From Desulfotignum sp032250905 (GTDB lineage: Bacteria > Desulfobacterota > Desulfobacteria > Desulfobacterales > Desulfobacteraceae): a stretch of 55,326 bases of DNA. The position numbers and the translations under genes were made by a program. Where the stretch lies: the NCBI GenBank assembly GCA_032250905.1, contig JAVVEQ010000017.1, forward strand, positions 1 to 55,326, written 5' to 3'. Positions 1-8,693 of this stretch are shown one piece after another (positions within the stretch are counted from its first letter, which is position 1; every line of letters begins with the position of its first letter). The notes beneath the pieces were generated by a model, which was given only the letters and a program-made list of their open reading frames with translations, had not been told where the DNA came from and ran no database searches.

Positions 1-429
1 AACATGCCTTGAACCGACAACCGCAAGTCCGCCACCTTCCAGAAGCGCCGGATTTCCACATCCATAGATAACCGCAGGAGCATCTTCGCGCAGCCGGGTT
101 TTCAATCGTTTTGGATACAAACCATCTGCACGGCTTAATACCCAAACCGCCCGTGACTGCCATTTTTCAATGGCCTGACTCAGCAGGAAACCACGGCCCA
201 GCAGACGCTGAAGCCGTTCCCTGTCCACGATGTTTTCACACTTCTCAAACAGCGCTTCAGCACCTTGTCCCAATAAATCCACCGGTTGATGCCGATGTGC
301 CATTAAACAGCGTGCCAGTTTCTTATATTCTCCCGGAGTCAGACACTCTGCAGATTTTGAACCCTGCTTGATGATAAGCGGTGCCGTCAGCAGAAGAATC
401 GCCTTGGTATTATCAGAAATGGGCATCAT
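1..429 (-). CDS. dprA: DprA/Smf-like DNA-processing protein, N-terminal part (cut by window edge)
   Basis: The frame is open from ATG at 429 to the window edge (143 codons); its 3' end lies outside. The translation carries the start of the Smf/DprA fold: a YPKRLKTRL segment, then APAVIYGCGNPALL, then AVVGSRHV at the edge. These match the conserved YPxxL, lY.xGN..LL and VGSR elements at the beginning of the Rossmann-like domain. Known DprA proteins bind single-stranded DNA and load RecA. The start overlaps the stop of the upstream RecQ-PRTase reading frame (TAATG), so the two are translationally coupled. The pairing with a PRTase suggests a defence-type DprA (compare ShosA) rather than, or as well as, the housekeeping copy; that is inference. 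Family assignment is firm, role is not. Confidence 0.85.
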   Translation of the reverse strand, partial: MMPISDNTKAILLLTAPLIIKQGSKSAECLTPGEYKKLARCLMAHRHQPVDLLGQGAEALFEKCENIVDRERLQRLLGRGFLLSQAIEKWQSRAVWVLSRADGLYPKRLKTRLREDAPAVIYGCGNPALLEGGGLAVVGSRHV

Positions 430-2508
430 TACATGTTCCTTCCAGTTAGCGAAAGTGCCATCGGCCAGACCTCACCACTGCCATTTTTGCGCAGCAGCCA
501 TGCACACACCGTCAAAGTCCAGCGGGAATCCACCATGTCATCCACCAGCAGAACCGGGCCGGAGGGAATTTTGCTGCTGGAAACTCCCAGAGATCCATCG
601 ACATTAAGGGCTTGCTGCACACTATTTGCCATTGTTTTCTGTTGCGGCCGCTGCTCTGTCTTTTGCAGTACGGCATGAAACGGCAGTCCCATTTCAGCTG
701 CCAGCCGTTGCGCATAATCAGGAATCAGATCCGGATGGCGCAATGAAGGAACACATGTCACCCAGAAAGGTTCCGGTTCAGGATTCCAGTCACGTATCAT
801 GTCTATGCAGGCATTGACCAGCTCAACAGAAAAATGGTTTTCGTGATATTTTCCATTCCTCACCAAAGTGCCCCATCCGGCATCACCCCACACACAAAGT
901 ACCTTGCCGGGCTGCATCTGGAGATGGCCTGGTATTTTTCCTCTGGTCTGATACCGGGGCATACCTCCTGCAGGCCACTGACGTCTGGGGTCAATATCCA
1001 GACTGCTGCGCCTCAGAAAGGACACGGCTTCAATCACCAGGGATGGATCAACAGTAGTTGGCAAAGGGGGCAGTGACGGTGGATCGATCTTTTCCGGATC
1101 TCCATCAAGGGCACGAACAAGAAATGCCATATGGGATCCGAACGGCAGGCTGACATAATCCTGCATTTCTTTTTGTTCAACCCGTCTGAGCGCTGTGAGA
1201 CGTTCCGCGCGATCCCAGAACTCTTTGCCAAGGGTGGCGGCTGTCAGCTGCCATTTGGTCCCCTGTTTCACGATCGGGGCAGGGGATTCCAAAGACAGAA
1301 GTGAGATTGTCTTTTCGATCCGTCCTTTGCTTAAATTCACCTGTTTCATGAGCTGTGGTACAGAAAGGCCGTCTGGTGCGGATTCGAATGCATCGAGTAT
1401 GACAGACACCTCTTTTGGCGTCGGGAATGCGCTGCTGATATACCAATCTTGTAATATCAACTTCTTCTTCACCGCTGAGCAGAATCCCATAGGCAGCATT
1501 CAATGCACGACCGGCCCGCCCCACCTGCTGATAATAAGCCACCACCGAACCAGGCGTCTGATAATGAATGACAAAGGCAAGGTCTGGCTTGTCAAATCCC
1601 ATGCCCAATGCGGTGGTGGCGACCAATGCCTTAATCTGATTATTCAACAACGCTTCTTCAAGTTGCTCCCGGCTGTCTCCGGTCTTTCCGGTATACGCCT
1701 CCACATTAAATCCCCGGTTTTTCAACCAGTCACTCACCTGGTTGGCATCCCGAATAGTCAGTGTATAAATGATGCCATGACCATCCAGTTCAGCAAGCCG
1801 TTGCGCCAGCCAGGCAAGACGTTCCGCCTGTCTGGGCAGCCGGATGGTTTGCAAAGTAAGGGAAGGACGGTTCAAGTCTCCGCGCGACACTTCAATCTTC
1901 CGGCCAAGGATTTCTCTGATGTCATCCATTACCCGGTTATTGGCAGTTGCAGTTGTGGTAAGCAGCCTGAGATTGGGCGGCAGGGTCTGAACAATTCGTT
2001 CCAGAAGACGGTAGTGAGGTCTGAAATCATGGCCCCAGTCCGATATACAATGGGCCTCATCGATCACAAGCAAAGAAATCCGGTCTGCAATATCCGCCAG
2101 CACCTGTGAACGGAAATAGTCATTGGCCAGCCGTTCGGGTGAGATCAAAAGAATGTCGACATCATCTCTGGTGATCTTTGCCTGAACATCCTTCCATGCA
2201 TTCTGGTTGTCTGAATTGATGGTTGCCGCCCTCACTCCCATCCGTTCAGCTGCTGCAATCTGATTCCGCATAAGAGCCAGCAGCGGAGAAATCAACAGAA
2301 CCGCTCCGGCACCAGCATCTCTGAGCATTCTGGTTGAAATGAAATAGACAAAACTTTTTCCCCAACCGGTTTTTTGAACAACCAGCAGGCGACTTCGGCC
2401 TTCTACAATATAACGAATGGCATCTTCCTGATCTTCACGAAAAACAGCATCCGATATTCCGGAACCTTTTCGAAGCAGTTCTATGGCACGTGCATGGGAA
2501 TATTCCAT
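429..2508 (-). pseudogene. RecQ-like helicase fused to a phosphoribosyltransferase domain, interrupted by a +1 frameshift
   Basis: The first ~353 codons (from ATG 2508) encode a RecQ-type superfamily 2 helicase: Walker A QKTGWGKSF, DEAH box IDEAHCISDWGHDFRPHY, and motif VI QQVGRAGRA. Near 1447-1454 the good frame breaks. Upstream it reads GEEEVDIT; downstream homology resumes one frame over as DWYISSAFPTPKEV. Removing one base restores a single ORF: the span is 2080 nt, one more than a multiple of 3, giving about 692 aa. The C-terminal part has a winged-helix-like segment and a PRTase domain with PRPP-loop motif VLLVDDMVDSRWT. The gene is coupled to the downstream dprA-like gene. The frameshift could be a true mutation, a sequencing error or recoding. 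The family call is firm; functionality is in doubt. Confidence 0.8.
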
Positions 2509-2517
2509 TTCCGGTCC

Positions 2518-2798
2518 TCATAAAATTTTCATCATCAGCAAGGGCATGATTTCCGGGACAACCTGCTGAATTTCATCGCGAAGCCTATCCACCGTATGAT
2601 CGACGGAGATTTCAATGTTATCCAGTACCACAGATGTTCCGGCTTTGTCCACAATTTGATCCAGAATGGATCCTGCCCGAAGGGAGCGCTGTCTGGCTGT
2701 CAGATCCCTCCTTGCTGTTCTGTCTCAGCTGACAACTGCTGAAGGGTGACGTTGTCTTCTCTTTAACCCGGAAGAGTATCGGTATTCTTTTCCATCAT
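2518..2798 (-). pseudogene. Possible decayed small ORF upstream of recQ-PRTase
   Basis: The intergenic stretch before recQ holds a protein-like reading that needs repairs. A frame starts MMEKNTDTLPG and is stopped, continues in phase as REDNVTLQQLSAETEQQ, then shifts to a ~65-codon open stretch containing DLTARQRSLRAGSILDQ and ending at the TGA at 2518-2520, 9 bases before the recQ ATG. The peptide is amphipathic and resembles no family I recognise. Because recQ also carries a frameshift, this may be the remains of a third gene of the same module. It could equally be non-coding sequence that happens to be open. Confidence 0.3.
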
Positions 2799-2827
2799 TT
2801 ATGGCATGAATTGTGCTATTCTTATTA

Positions 2828-2833
2828 TATAAT
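2828..2833 (+). promoter_or_regulatory. Candidate -10 box before the HEAT-repeat gene
   Basis: A perfect TATAAT lies 35 bp before the start codon at 2869, in an A/T-rich stretch. No good -35 hexamer is present at 16-18 bp, so this rests on the -10 only. Confidence 0.3.
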
Positions 2834-2868
2834 TTTTAAATTTCACCCGATCGAAAGACAGAAACGTT

Positions 2869-3561
2869 ATGATCAGACCACGCGGCAGAAAAATTCGGCA
2901 CCAGGTCGAAGAGATCCTCCACCATCCAGACCGGCAGACAGCGCTGGAAAGGCTGGCCAGAATCCCGGATGATCAGCTGAAAGGACATCTGTTTTTTTAT
3001 TTATACAACCAGGATACACTGATCCGGTTTCGCAGCGTGACCGCCATGGGACAACTGGGGTCCCGTATGGCTGACAACCACATGGAAAAGGCCCGGGACC
3101 TGATGCGGCGATTCATGTGGAATCTCAATGATGAGTCCGGGGGCATCGGCTGGGGGTCTGCTGAAGCCATGGGAGAAGTTTTAAGCCGGCATCCGGGCCT
3201 GGCTGCGGAATTCGACTCTGTTTTGTTTTCCTTTCTGGATCCAGTAGCCAATTTCATCGACAATCCCCAGCTGCAGCAGGGGATTTTGTGGGGTATCGGC
3301 ACTTATGCAGAAACTGCCCCTGATCAGATCACCTCTTACAGGGCCTCATTGATTTTTCCATTTCTGGCTGAAAAAGACCCTGTGAAAATAGCCTATGCGA
3401 TCCGGGCGCTGAAGCATGCCGGGCGATTGGGTCCGGAACACCTTTCTGAACATCTGCTTGAAGATCGGACAAAAATTGAGATGTATACCGGGTGGACGTT
3501 TGAAACCAACCGGATCTGTGACCTGGTCCGGGAGACGCCCCAACAGAGGAATGCCCGATGA
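2869..3561 (+). CDS. DVU0298-like HEAT-repeat protein
   Basis: A 230-aa soluble protein made of amphipathic helical pairs. Residues ~15-60 (RQTALERLARIPDDQL, then RFRSVTAMGQLG) and ~85-115 (GIGWGSAEAMGEVL) have the HEAT/PBS-lyase-like pattern of an A-helix, a turn and a small-residue B-helix. The overall sequence resembles the DVU0298 family of sulfate-reducing Desulfobacterota (recalled similarity, no search). Function is unknown; HEAT repeats usually mediate protein-protein contacts. It starts a tight run in which each stop overlaps the next ATG (genes at 3558 and 3788), so all three are probably one transcript ending in a ferredoxin. A redox-linked role for the set is inference. Confidence 0.7.
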   Translation: MIRPRGRKIRHQVEEILHHPDRQTALERLARIPDDQLKGHLFFYLYNQDTLIRFRSVTAMGQLGSRMADNHMEKARDLMRRFMWNLNDESGGIGWGSAEAMGEVLSRHPGLAAEFDSVLFSFLDPVANFIDNPQLQQGILWGIGTYAETAPDQITSYRASLIFPFLAEKDPVKIAYAIRALKHAGRLGPEHLSEHLLEDRTKIEMYTGWTFETNRICDLVRETPQQRNAR

Positions 3562-3791
3562 CTGCCAAAAAATGTGATAAAAATATTGCCCGCACCATTG
3601 ATCTGGCCAGGGAGATGATCGATCTGGCGCATCTGGGATATGATCATCATGAAGATCCCGGCTGCGGGGTGCTTTACGGCATTCTGCTGGATTCCGGATA
3701 CCGGATCCTGGATCTGGCAATGAAAGAAAAACAGGCCCATATCAACAAGGGATGGTGGTTTGATACCGTCAAGGATGATGAACAGCCATGA
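3558..3791 (+). CDS. Small conserved-looking hypothetical protein
   Basis: A 77-aa soluble protein whose ATG overlaps the stop of the HEAT-repeat gene (ATGA) and whose stop overlaps the ATG of the ferredoxin gene, so it is certainly translated as part of this operon. It has two Cys (residues 6 and 36), a DLAREMIDLAHLGYDHH helix, and a second helix SGYRILDLAMKEKQAH ending in GWWFD. There is no signal peptide or membrane segment. I do not recognise the family. Overlap on both sides and helical character suggest a partner of the HEAT protein or the ferredoxin. Confidence 0.7.
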   Translation: MTAKKCDKNIARTIDLAREMIDLAHLGYDHHEDPGCGVLYGILLDSGYRILDLAMKEKQAHINKGWWFDTVKDDEQP

Positions 3792-3979
3792 AACGACCGA
3801 CCATTGACCTGGGTTCCTGCATTTTGTGTGAAATCTGTGTGGAACTGGCCCCCCATGCCTTTGAAATCAGTGATTCCGGCTTTGTCCAGGTCCGGGAACT
3901 CAATGACTACGAAGATGAGGACATTCATGAGGCCGTGAAAAACTGCCCCAAAGACTGCATTACCTGGGAAGATGAGTGA
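3788..3979 (+). CDS. Single-cluster [4Fe-4S] ferredoxin
   Basis: A 63-aa acidic ferredoxin. Cys11, Cys14 and Cys17 (SCILCEICVELAP) plus the distal Cys in NCPKDC form the classical CxxCxxC...CP cluster site. The second half, which in two-cluster ferredoxins carries a further CxxCxxC, has none, so one cluster is expected, as in Desulfovibrio ferredoxin I. Role: low-potential electron carrier in the cytoplasm. It is the last gene of the three-gene run begun by the HEAT-repeat protein, overlapping its neighbour by ATGA. Confidence 0.88.
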   Translation: MKRPTIDLGSCILCEICVELAPHAFEISDSGFVQVRELNDYEDEDIHEAVKNCPKDCITWEDE

Positions 3980-4091
3980 ACGGCTTTTCCCTGGAAAACA
4001 AAAAAAGTCATTGCGATTGATACATAAACGTGTCATTTAAGGCATCAGATGTGTGCCATATGAACCGATTTGCCGCCAGAGATGACATGAT

Positions 4092-5480
4092 ATGAAAAAC
4101 CCTGCTCACAGCCTGCTCGACCGTGACAACCTGAATCTGGTGCTGGACAACCTCAAACAGGGCGTCATCGCCCACACACCGGAACGGATTATCACGGTAT
4201 TTAACAAAGAAGCGGAAAAAATAACCGGATACACCAAACAGGAAGTGCTGGGGAAAGACTGCCACCAGATATTCGGATCCCCTTTCTGCGGAACCAAATG
4301 TTCATTCTGCAATGATACGCCTGATTTTTTTTCTGACACCAAAGAGTATCCGATCGTCTTTGTCACCCGCGAGGGGGATACCCGGCAGCTTGAAATGACC
4401 GTATCACCGGTCATAGACAACCATGGAGAGTTCAAAGGCGTCATTGCATCGTTCCGGGACCTGACCGAGGCCATCAGCCTGTCCCTGAAAGCGGAAACCC
4501 TGTCCAGCTTCAACGGCATTATCGGCAAAGACCATACCATGCAGGAGATTTTCCAGCAGATCCGGGATGTGGCGCTGTACAGCTATCCGGTGCATGTATC
4601 CGGAGAAACCGGCACCGGCAAGGAAAGGGTGGCCAATGCCATTCATGATATCTCTGCCTATGGAAACGGCGCGTTTGTGCCGGTGAACTGTGGGGCCATC
4701 CCGGAAGGTATCGTGGAAAGCGAGCTGTTCGGCCATGTCAAAGGCGCGTTCACAGGGGCCGTTAAAGAAAGAAAAGGCCGGTTTGAACTGGCGCACCAGG
4801 GCACCTTGTTTCTGGACGAGGTCACGGAACTGCCCCTGAAAATCCAGGTCAAGCTGCTGCGGTTTCTTCAGGAAGGCACGTTTGAAAAAGTGGGGGGGGA
4901 AAAAAAGGTTTCTGTGGATGTCCGAATCATTTCGGCTGCCAACAACTCACTGAAAGAAGAAGTCCGGTCCGGCCGGTTCAGAGAAGATCTCTATTACCGT
5001 CTTAACGTCATCCCGATCCACCTGCCCCCGCTTCGGGAACGGAAAAACGACATTCCCTTGCTGGCAGCCCATTTTCTCAAGCAGGCGGAACAGGAAAACA
5101 ATGCTGCCATGCCTTCCCTGGCCAGTGAGACCTTGAACCTGCTGCTGGATTATGACTGGCCCGGCAATGTCCGTGAGCTGAAAAACGTGATCCAGTTTTC
5201 CGTGGTGCGGTGCCGGGGGGCACAGGTCCTGCCTTCGGATCTGCCTCCGGAGATCACCCAGGGATCAGGCATGTCTGTGACACCCATTCGGGAGCCTGAG
5301 ATTTCTCTGGGACAGGAACCTTCACGGGGCAAGCTGGATACCGCGTCGGTCAAGGCGGCGTTGACCAAAACCGGAGGGAACAAATCAAAGGCGGCCCGGG
5401 TCCTCAGGGTCGGCCGGGCCACCTTGTACCGCTTCTTGAACAATAATGCAGATGCCAGGGAATTCAGCGAACGGTTCTGA
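4092..5480 (+). CDS. PAS-domain sigma-54-dependent transcriptional activator with Cys-rich PAS
   Basis: A 462-aa enhancer-binding protein. Residues ~10-130 form a PAS domain containing Cys57, Cys66, Cys70 and Cys73 (C-x8-C-x3-C-x2-C, around GSPFCGTKCSFC). The AAA+ domain follows, with Walker A GETGTGKE (171-178), the sigma-54 contact loop GAFTGA (218-223), Walker B TLFLDEV (238-244), and arginine-finger region RFREDLYYRLNV. A Fis-type helix-turn-helix ends the protein (~418-450, KSKAARVLRVGRATLYRFL). All residues needed to activate sigma-54 RNA polymerase are present. There is no receiver domain, so the signal is sensed by the PAS domain itself; the Cys cluster suggests a metal or Fe-S centre (inference). 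The gene is convergent with clpB, 15 bp apart. Target genes are unknown; a sigma-54-type promoter lies at 17612-17627. Confidence 0.92.
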   Translation: MKNPAHSLLDRDNLNLVLDNLKQGVIAHTPERIITVFNKEAEKITGYTKQEVLGKDCHQIFGSPFCGTKCSFCNDTPDFFSDTKEYPIVFVTREGDTRQLEMTVSPVIDNHGEFKGVIASFRDLTEAISLSLKAETLSSFNGIIGKDHTMQEIFQQIRDVALYSYPVHVSGETGTGKERVANAIHDISAYGNGAFVPVNCGAIPEGIVESELFGHVKGAFTGAVKERKGRFELAHQGTLFLDEVTELPLKIQVKLLRFLQEGTFEKVGGEKKVSVDVRIISAANNSLKEEVRSGRFREDLYYRLNVIPIHLPPLRERKNDIPLLAAHFLKQAEQENNAAMPSLASETLNLLLDYDWPGNVRELKNVIQFSVVRCRGAQVLPSDLPPEITQGSGMSVTPIREPEISLGQEPSRGKLDTASVKAALTKTGGNKSKAARVLRVGRATLYRFLNNNADAREFSERF

Positions 5481-5495
5481 AAACCGCCACAGAGA

Positions 5496-8087
5496 TCAAT
5501 GCCCGAACACCAGTCCCTGTCCGGAATCATCCAGCGTAAAGCGGATCGTATCCCCTTTGACGAATTCCCCTTTCAACAGAGCCAGGGACAACGGGTTTTC
5601 GATCTCCCGCTGAATCACCCGCTTCAAAGGCCGTGCCCCGAAGCTGGGGTCATATCCTTTTTCCGCCAGATAGGCCATGGCAGCATCATCCATATGAATG
5701 GTCAGACCCCGGGCACCCAGACGCCGGTTGAGATCCTTGATCTGGATGGCGGCAATCTGTTCGATATGTTCCCGGTCCAGCGCATGGAATGTGATGATCT
5801 CATCAATCCGGTTCAGAAATTCGGGCCGGAACACCTCTTTCAATGCCCTGGCAATGCCCTGGTCCACCTCTTCCTGTGAAAATCCGCCGCTGGTTCCCGC
5901 ATCCTGGAGAAACCGGGACCCCACATTGGAAGTCATAATAATGATGGTGTTCCGAAAATCCACAGTCCGGCCGTGCCCGTCGGTCATGCGGCCGTCATCC
6001 AGCACCTGGAGCAGAATGTTGAACACATCCGGGTGCGCCTTTTCAATCTCGTCGAACAGCAGCACGGAATAGGGCCGGCGGCGAACAGTTTCGGTCAGAA
6101 AACCGCCTTCATCATACCCCACATATCCGGGAGGGGCGCCGATGAGCCGGGCCACGGAATGCTTTTCCATGTATTCGGACATGTCCAGCCGCACCATGGC
6201 CTGCTGGCTGTCAAACATGAATTCAGCCAGGGATTTGGCCAGCTCGGTCTTGCCTACCCCGGTGGGACCCATGAAGATAAACGTGCCGATGGGCCGGTCT
6301 TCCGGAGACAGTCCGGAACGGGCTCTTCGCACCGCGTTGGACACCGCATCTATGGCCTGGGTCTGGCCGATGACCCGGCGCTTGATATACGACTCCATGT
6401 GCACCAGTTTCTCCTGTTCTGCCTCCAGCATCTTGGATACCGGGATACCGGTCCAGACAGACACCACTTCCGCCACATCGGTTTCGTCCACATCTTCCTT
6501 GAGCATACGGCTGGTCTGCTGCAGGTCATCCAGTTCCTGCTTCTTGACTTCCAGGTCCCGCTGCAGCTGGGTCATGGTGCCGTACCGGATCTGGGCCACT
6601 TTTTCCAGGTCTCCGGAGCGTTCCGCCACCTGGGCCTCGGTCTGGCACCTGTCCAGCTCTTCGCGAATGCCTGAAATCCGCTGGATAAGACTTTTTTCAT
6701 TGTCCCAGTGCATTTTCATGGGCCCGATCTCCTCGGACATGGCGGCAATCTCTTTTTCCAGTTTTTCCAGGCGTTCTTTTGAGGCCGGATCCTTTTCCTT
6801 GAGAAGGGCCTGACGTTCAATCTGGGCCTGGGTGATTTTTCGCTGGACCTCGTCAATGGCACGGGGCATGGAATCGATCTCGATGCGCAGTCTCGATGCG
6901 CATTCATCGATCAGATCCACGGCCTTGTCCGGCAGAAAACGATCCGCGATGTACCGGTTGGACAAGGTGGCGGCCGCCACCAGGGCAGCATCCTTGATGC
7001 GGATCCCGTGGTGGACTTCATATTTTTCCTTGAGTCCCCGCAGGATGGAGATGGTGTCGGCCACGCTGGGCTCTTTGGCCATTACCGGCTGGAACCGGCG
7101 CTCCAGGGCTGCGTCCTTTTCAATATATTTGCGGTATTCGTTCAACGTGGTGGCGCCCACGCACCGCAGAGTCCCCCGGGCCAGGGCCGGCTTGAGCATG
7201 TTGGACGCATCCACGGACCCCTCGGATGCCCCGGCGCCGACCACCGTGTGCAGTTCGTCGATGAACAGGACGATCTCGCCTTCAGCTGCTTCCACCTCCT
7301 TGAGTACCGCCTTGAGCCGTTCTTCGAATTCACCCCGGAACTTGGCACCGGCCAGGAGCGCCCCCATGTCCAGGGCCACAACCCGCCGGTTTTTCAGGGA
7401 GTCGGACACATCCCCTTCCACGATGCGCTGGGCCAGGCCTTCCACAATGGCGGTCTTGCCCACCCCGGGCTCGCCGATGAGCACGGGGTTGTTCTTTCGC
7501 CTCCGGGAAAGGACCTGGACGATCCGCCGGATCTCCTCGTCCCGGCCGATCACCGGATCCAGCTTGCCGGTCCGGGCCAGCTGGGTCAGGTCCCGGCCGT
7601 ATTTTTCCAGGGCCTGGTACCGCTCTTCCGGGTTCTGATCGGTCACGCTCTGGCTGCCCCGGATATCCTTGAGCACAGACAGAATAGCATCTCTTGTCAC
7701 CCCCTGCCGGGTCAGTATCTCCCCGACTTTGCCTCTGGCACTGGACAATGCCAGCAGCAGATGCTCCAGGCTCACATACTGGTCCTTCATCTTGTCCGCT
7801 TCCCGGAATGCGGTATCCAGCACCTGCTGACTGTCCCGGGACAGATAGATATCCGCCGGATTGGACATCTGGGGCAGGTGATCCACCGCCTGTTTCACTT
7901 CAGCGGTCACAGCGGACATATCCGCGCCGATTTTTTTCAGGATCGCCACACCCACACCTTCCCGGTCCGCAACCAGACCGTTCAACAAGTGAGCCGGCTC
8001 AATGGCTGCGTGGTTTTTTCTCCGGGCCAGTTCATGGGCGGATTGCAGCAACTCCTGGGATTTCATTGTCAATTTATCCAGTTTCAT
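5496..8087 (-). CDS. clpB: ATP-dependent chaperone ClpB
   Basis: A full-length 863-aa Hsp100 disaggregase. The N-terminal Clp-N double repeat (residues 1-145) is followed by AAA-1 with Walker A GEPGVGKT (205-212), and by the M-domain coiled coil (~405-525) that distinguishes ClpB from ClpA/ClpC and contacts DnaK. AAA-2 has GPTGVGKT near residue 605, and the C-terminal D2-small domain completes the protein. ClpB threads aggregated proteins together with DnaK. The start is supported by AAGGTG 5 bp before ATG 8087. It is transcribed divergently from the cysteine operon. I found no CIRCE element upstream; a weak TTGACG box is present but its -10 is poor, so regulation is unresolved. Confidence 0.97.
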   Translation of the reverse strand: MKLDKLTMKSQELLQSAHELARRKNHAAIEPAHLLNGLVADREGVGVAILKKIGADMSAVTAEVKQAVDHLPQMSNPADIYLSRDSQQVLDTAFREADKMKDQYVSLEHLLLALSSARGKVGEILTRQGVTRDAILSVLKDIRGSQSVTDQNPEERYQALEKYGRDLTQLARTGKLDPVIGRDEEIRRIVQVLSRRRKNNPVLIGEPGVGKTAIVEGLAQRIVEGDVSDSLKNRRVVALDMGALLAGAKFRGEFEERLKAVLKEVEAAEGEIVLFIDELHTVVGAGASEGSVDASNMLKPALARGTLRCVGATTLNEYRKYIEKDAALERRFQPVMAKEPSVADTISILRGLKEKYEVHHGIRIKDAALVAAATLSNRYIADRFLPDKAVDLIDECASRLRIEIDSMPRAIDEVQRKITQAQIERQALLKEKDPASKERLEKLEKEIAAMSEEIGPMKMHWDNEKSLIQRISGIREELDRCQTEAQVAERSGDLEKVAQIRYGTMTQLQRDLEVKKQELDDLQQTSRMLKEDVDETDVAEVVSVWTGIPVSKMLEAEQEKLVHMESYIKRRVIGQTQAIDAVSNAVRRARSGLSPEDRPIGTFIFMGPTGVGKTELAKSLAEFMFDSQQAMVRLDMSEYMEKHSVARLIGAPPGYVGYDEGGFLTETVRRRPYSVLLFDEIEKAHPDVFNILLQVLDDGRMTDGHGRTVDFRNTIIIMTSNVGSRFLQDAGTSGGFSQEEVDQGIARALKEVFRPEFLNRIDEIITFHALDREHIEQIAAIQIKDLNRRLGARGLTIHMDDAAMAYLAEKGYDPSFGARPLKRVIQREIENPLSLALLKGEFVKGDTIRFTLDDSGQGLVFGH

Positions 8088-8201
8088 ATATCACCTTGGA
8101 TTCCTTTCATTATTAAATTAAATTTTGAGCATAAAGTAATGCCGCAAAAATGTTCGTCAACCAAACCGGTGTAATTTTCAAAAATCAAACGGATTTCTTC
8201 G

Positions 8202-8230
8202 TTGACACCCACCACTCTGTGGTATATGTT
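8202..8230 (+). promoter_or_regulatory. Sigma-70 promoter of the cysteine operon
   Basis: TTGACA (8202-8207), a 17-bp spacer, and TATGTT (8225-8230), ending 58 bp before the XRE regulator start. The spacer holds the imperfect inverted repeat CCACTCTGTGG, a possible operator inside the promoter. Confidence 0.65.
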
Positions 8231-8288
8231 TTAAATTATTGAGGGTGTTTTTTGTCCGAAATCATACGAACAGAATTCAAGGATGCGC

Positions 8289-8693
8289 ATGAATCCAAAA
8301 AGTTTCAAATACTTGCGAAACCAGCTGGGCAAAACCCAGAAAGAGCTGGCTCAGCTTCTGGGTATTTCCATCAAGGCGATCCACAGTTATGAGCAGGGTT
8401 GGCGCAAGATCCCCCACCATGTGGAACGGCAGTCCCTGTTTCTGCTGTACAAGACATTGAATCCGGACCCGTATGCCCAAAAATGCTGGGATATCAACCA
8501 GTGTTCGGGCACCCGCCTTGAAAACTGCCCGGCTTGGGAATTCAAATCCGGTGATCTGTGCTGGTTCATCAACGGCACCCGTTGCAATGGAGAATCTTAT
8601 CAATCCTGGGCGGAAAAAATGGATGCCTGCCGGAAGTGTCCGGTATTCATCCAACTTTTCGAACCAGACAAAGGATGTGTTAAAAATGAATGA
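8289..8693 (+). CDS. XRE-family regulator with C-terminal two-CW cysteine domain
   Basis: A 134-aa protein. Residues ~5-50 are a Cro/C1 helix-turn-helix (KTQKELAQLLGISIKAIHSYEQG). Residues ~60-120 carry the cysteine/tryptophan pattern CW....C......CPAW, LCWFINGTRC and CRKCPVF, the two-CW domain seen in many anaerobes, probably a metal or Fe-S site. ATG 8289 is chosen because AAGGA stands 5 bp before it; an ATG at 8283 lies within that ribosome-binding site. The stop overlaps the start of epsC, so it is co-transcribed with epsC and cysK. A role as sulfur/cysteine- or redox-responsive regulator of this operon is inference. Both domains are easily recognised; the ligand is unknown. Confidence 0.85.
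   Translation: MNPKSFKYLRNQLGKTQKELAQLLGISIKAIHSYEQGWRKIPHHVERQSLFLLYKTLNPDPYAQKCWDINQCSGTRLENCPAWEFKSGDLCWFINGTRCNGESYQSWAEKMDACRKCPVFIQLFEPDKGCVKNE

Noticed and set aside
1195..2109. 304-codon plus-strand frame over the recQ region
   Set aside because: Antisense to conserved helicase motifs; no recognisable content.
7008..8174. Long plus-strand open frame (388 codons) across clpB
   Set aside because: It is antisense to an unmistakable clpB; His/Gly/Gln-rich translation typical of a high-GC shadow frame, no ribosome-binding site.
8088..8282. CIRCE or sigma-32 heat-shock element before clpB
   Set aside because: No TTAGCACTC-N9-GAGTGCTAA dyad and no convincing heat-shock -10; only a weak TTGACG box.
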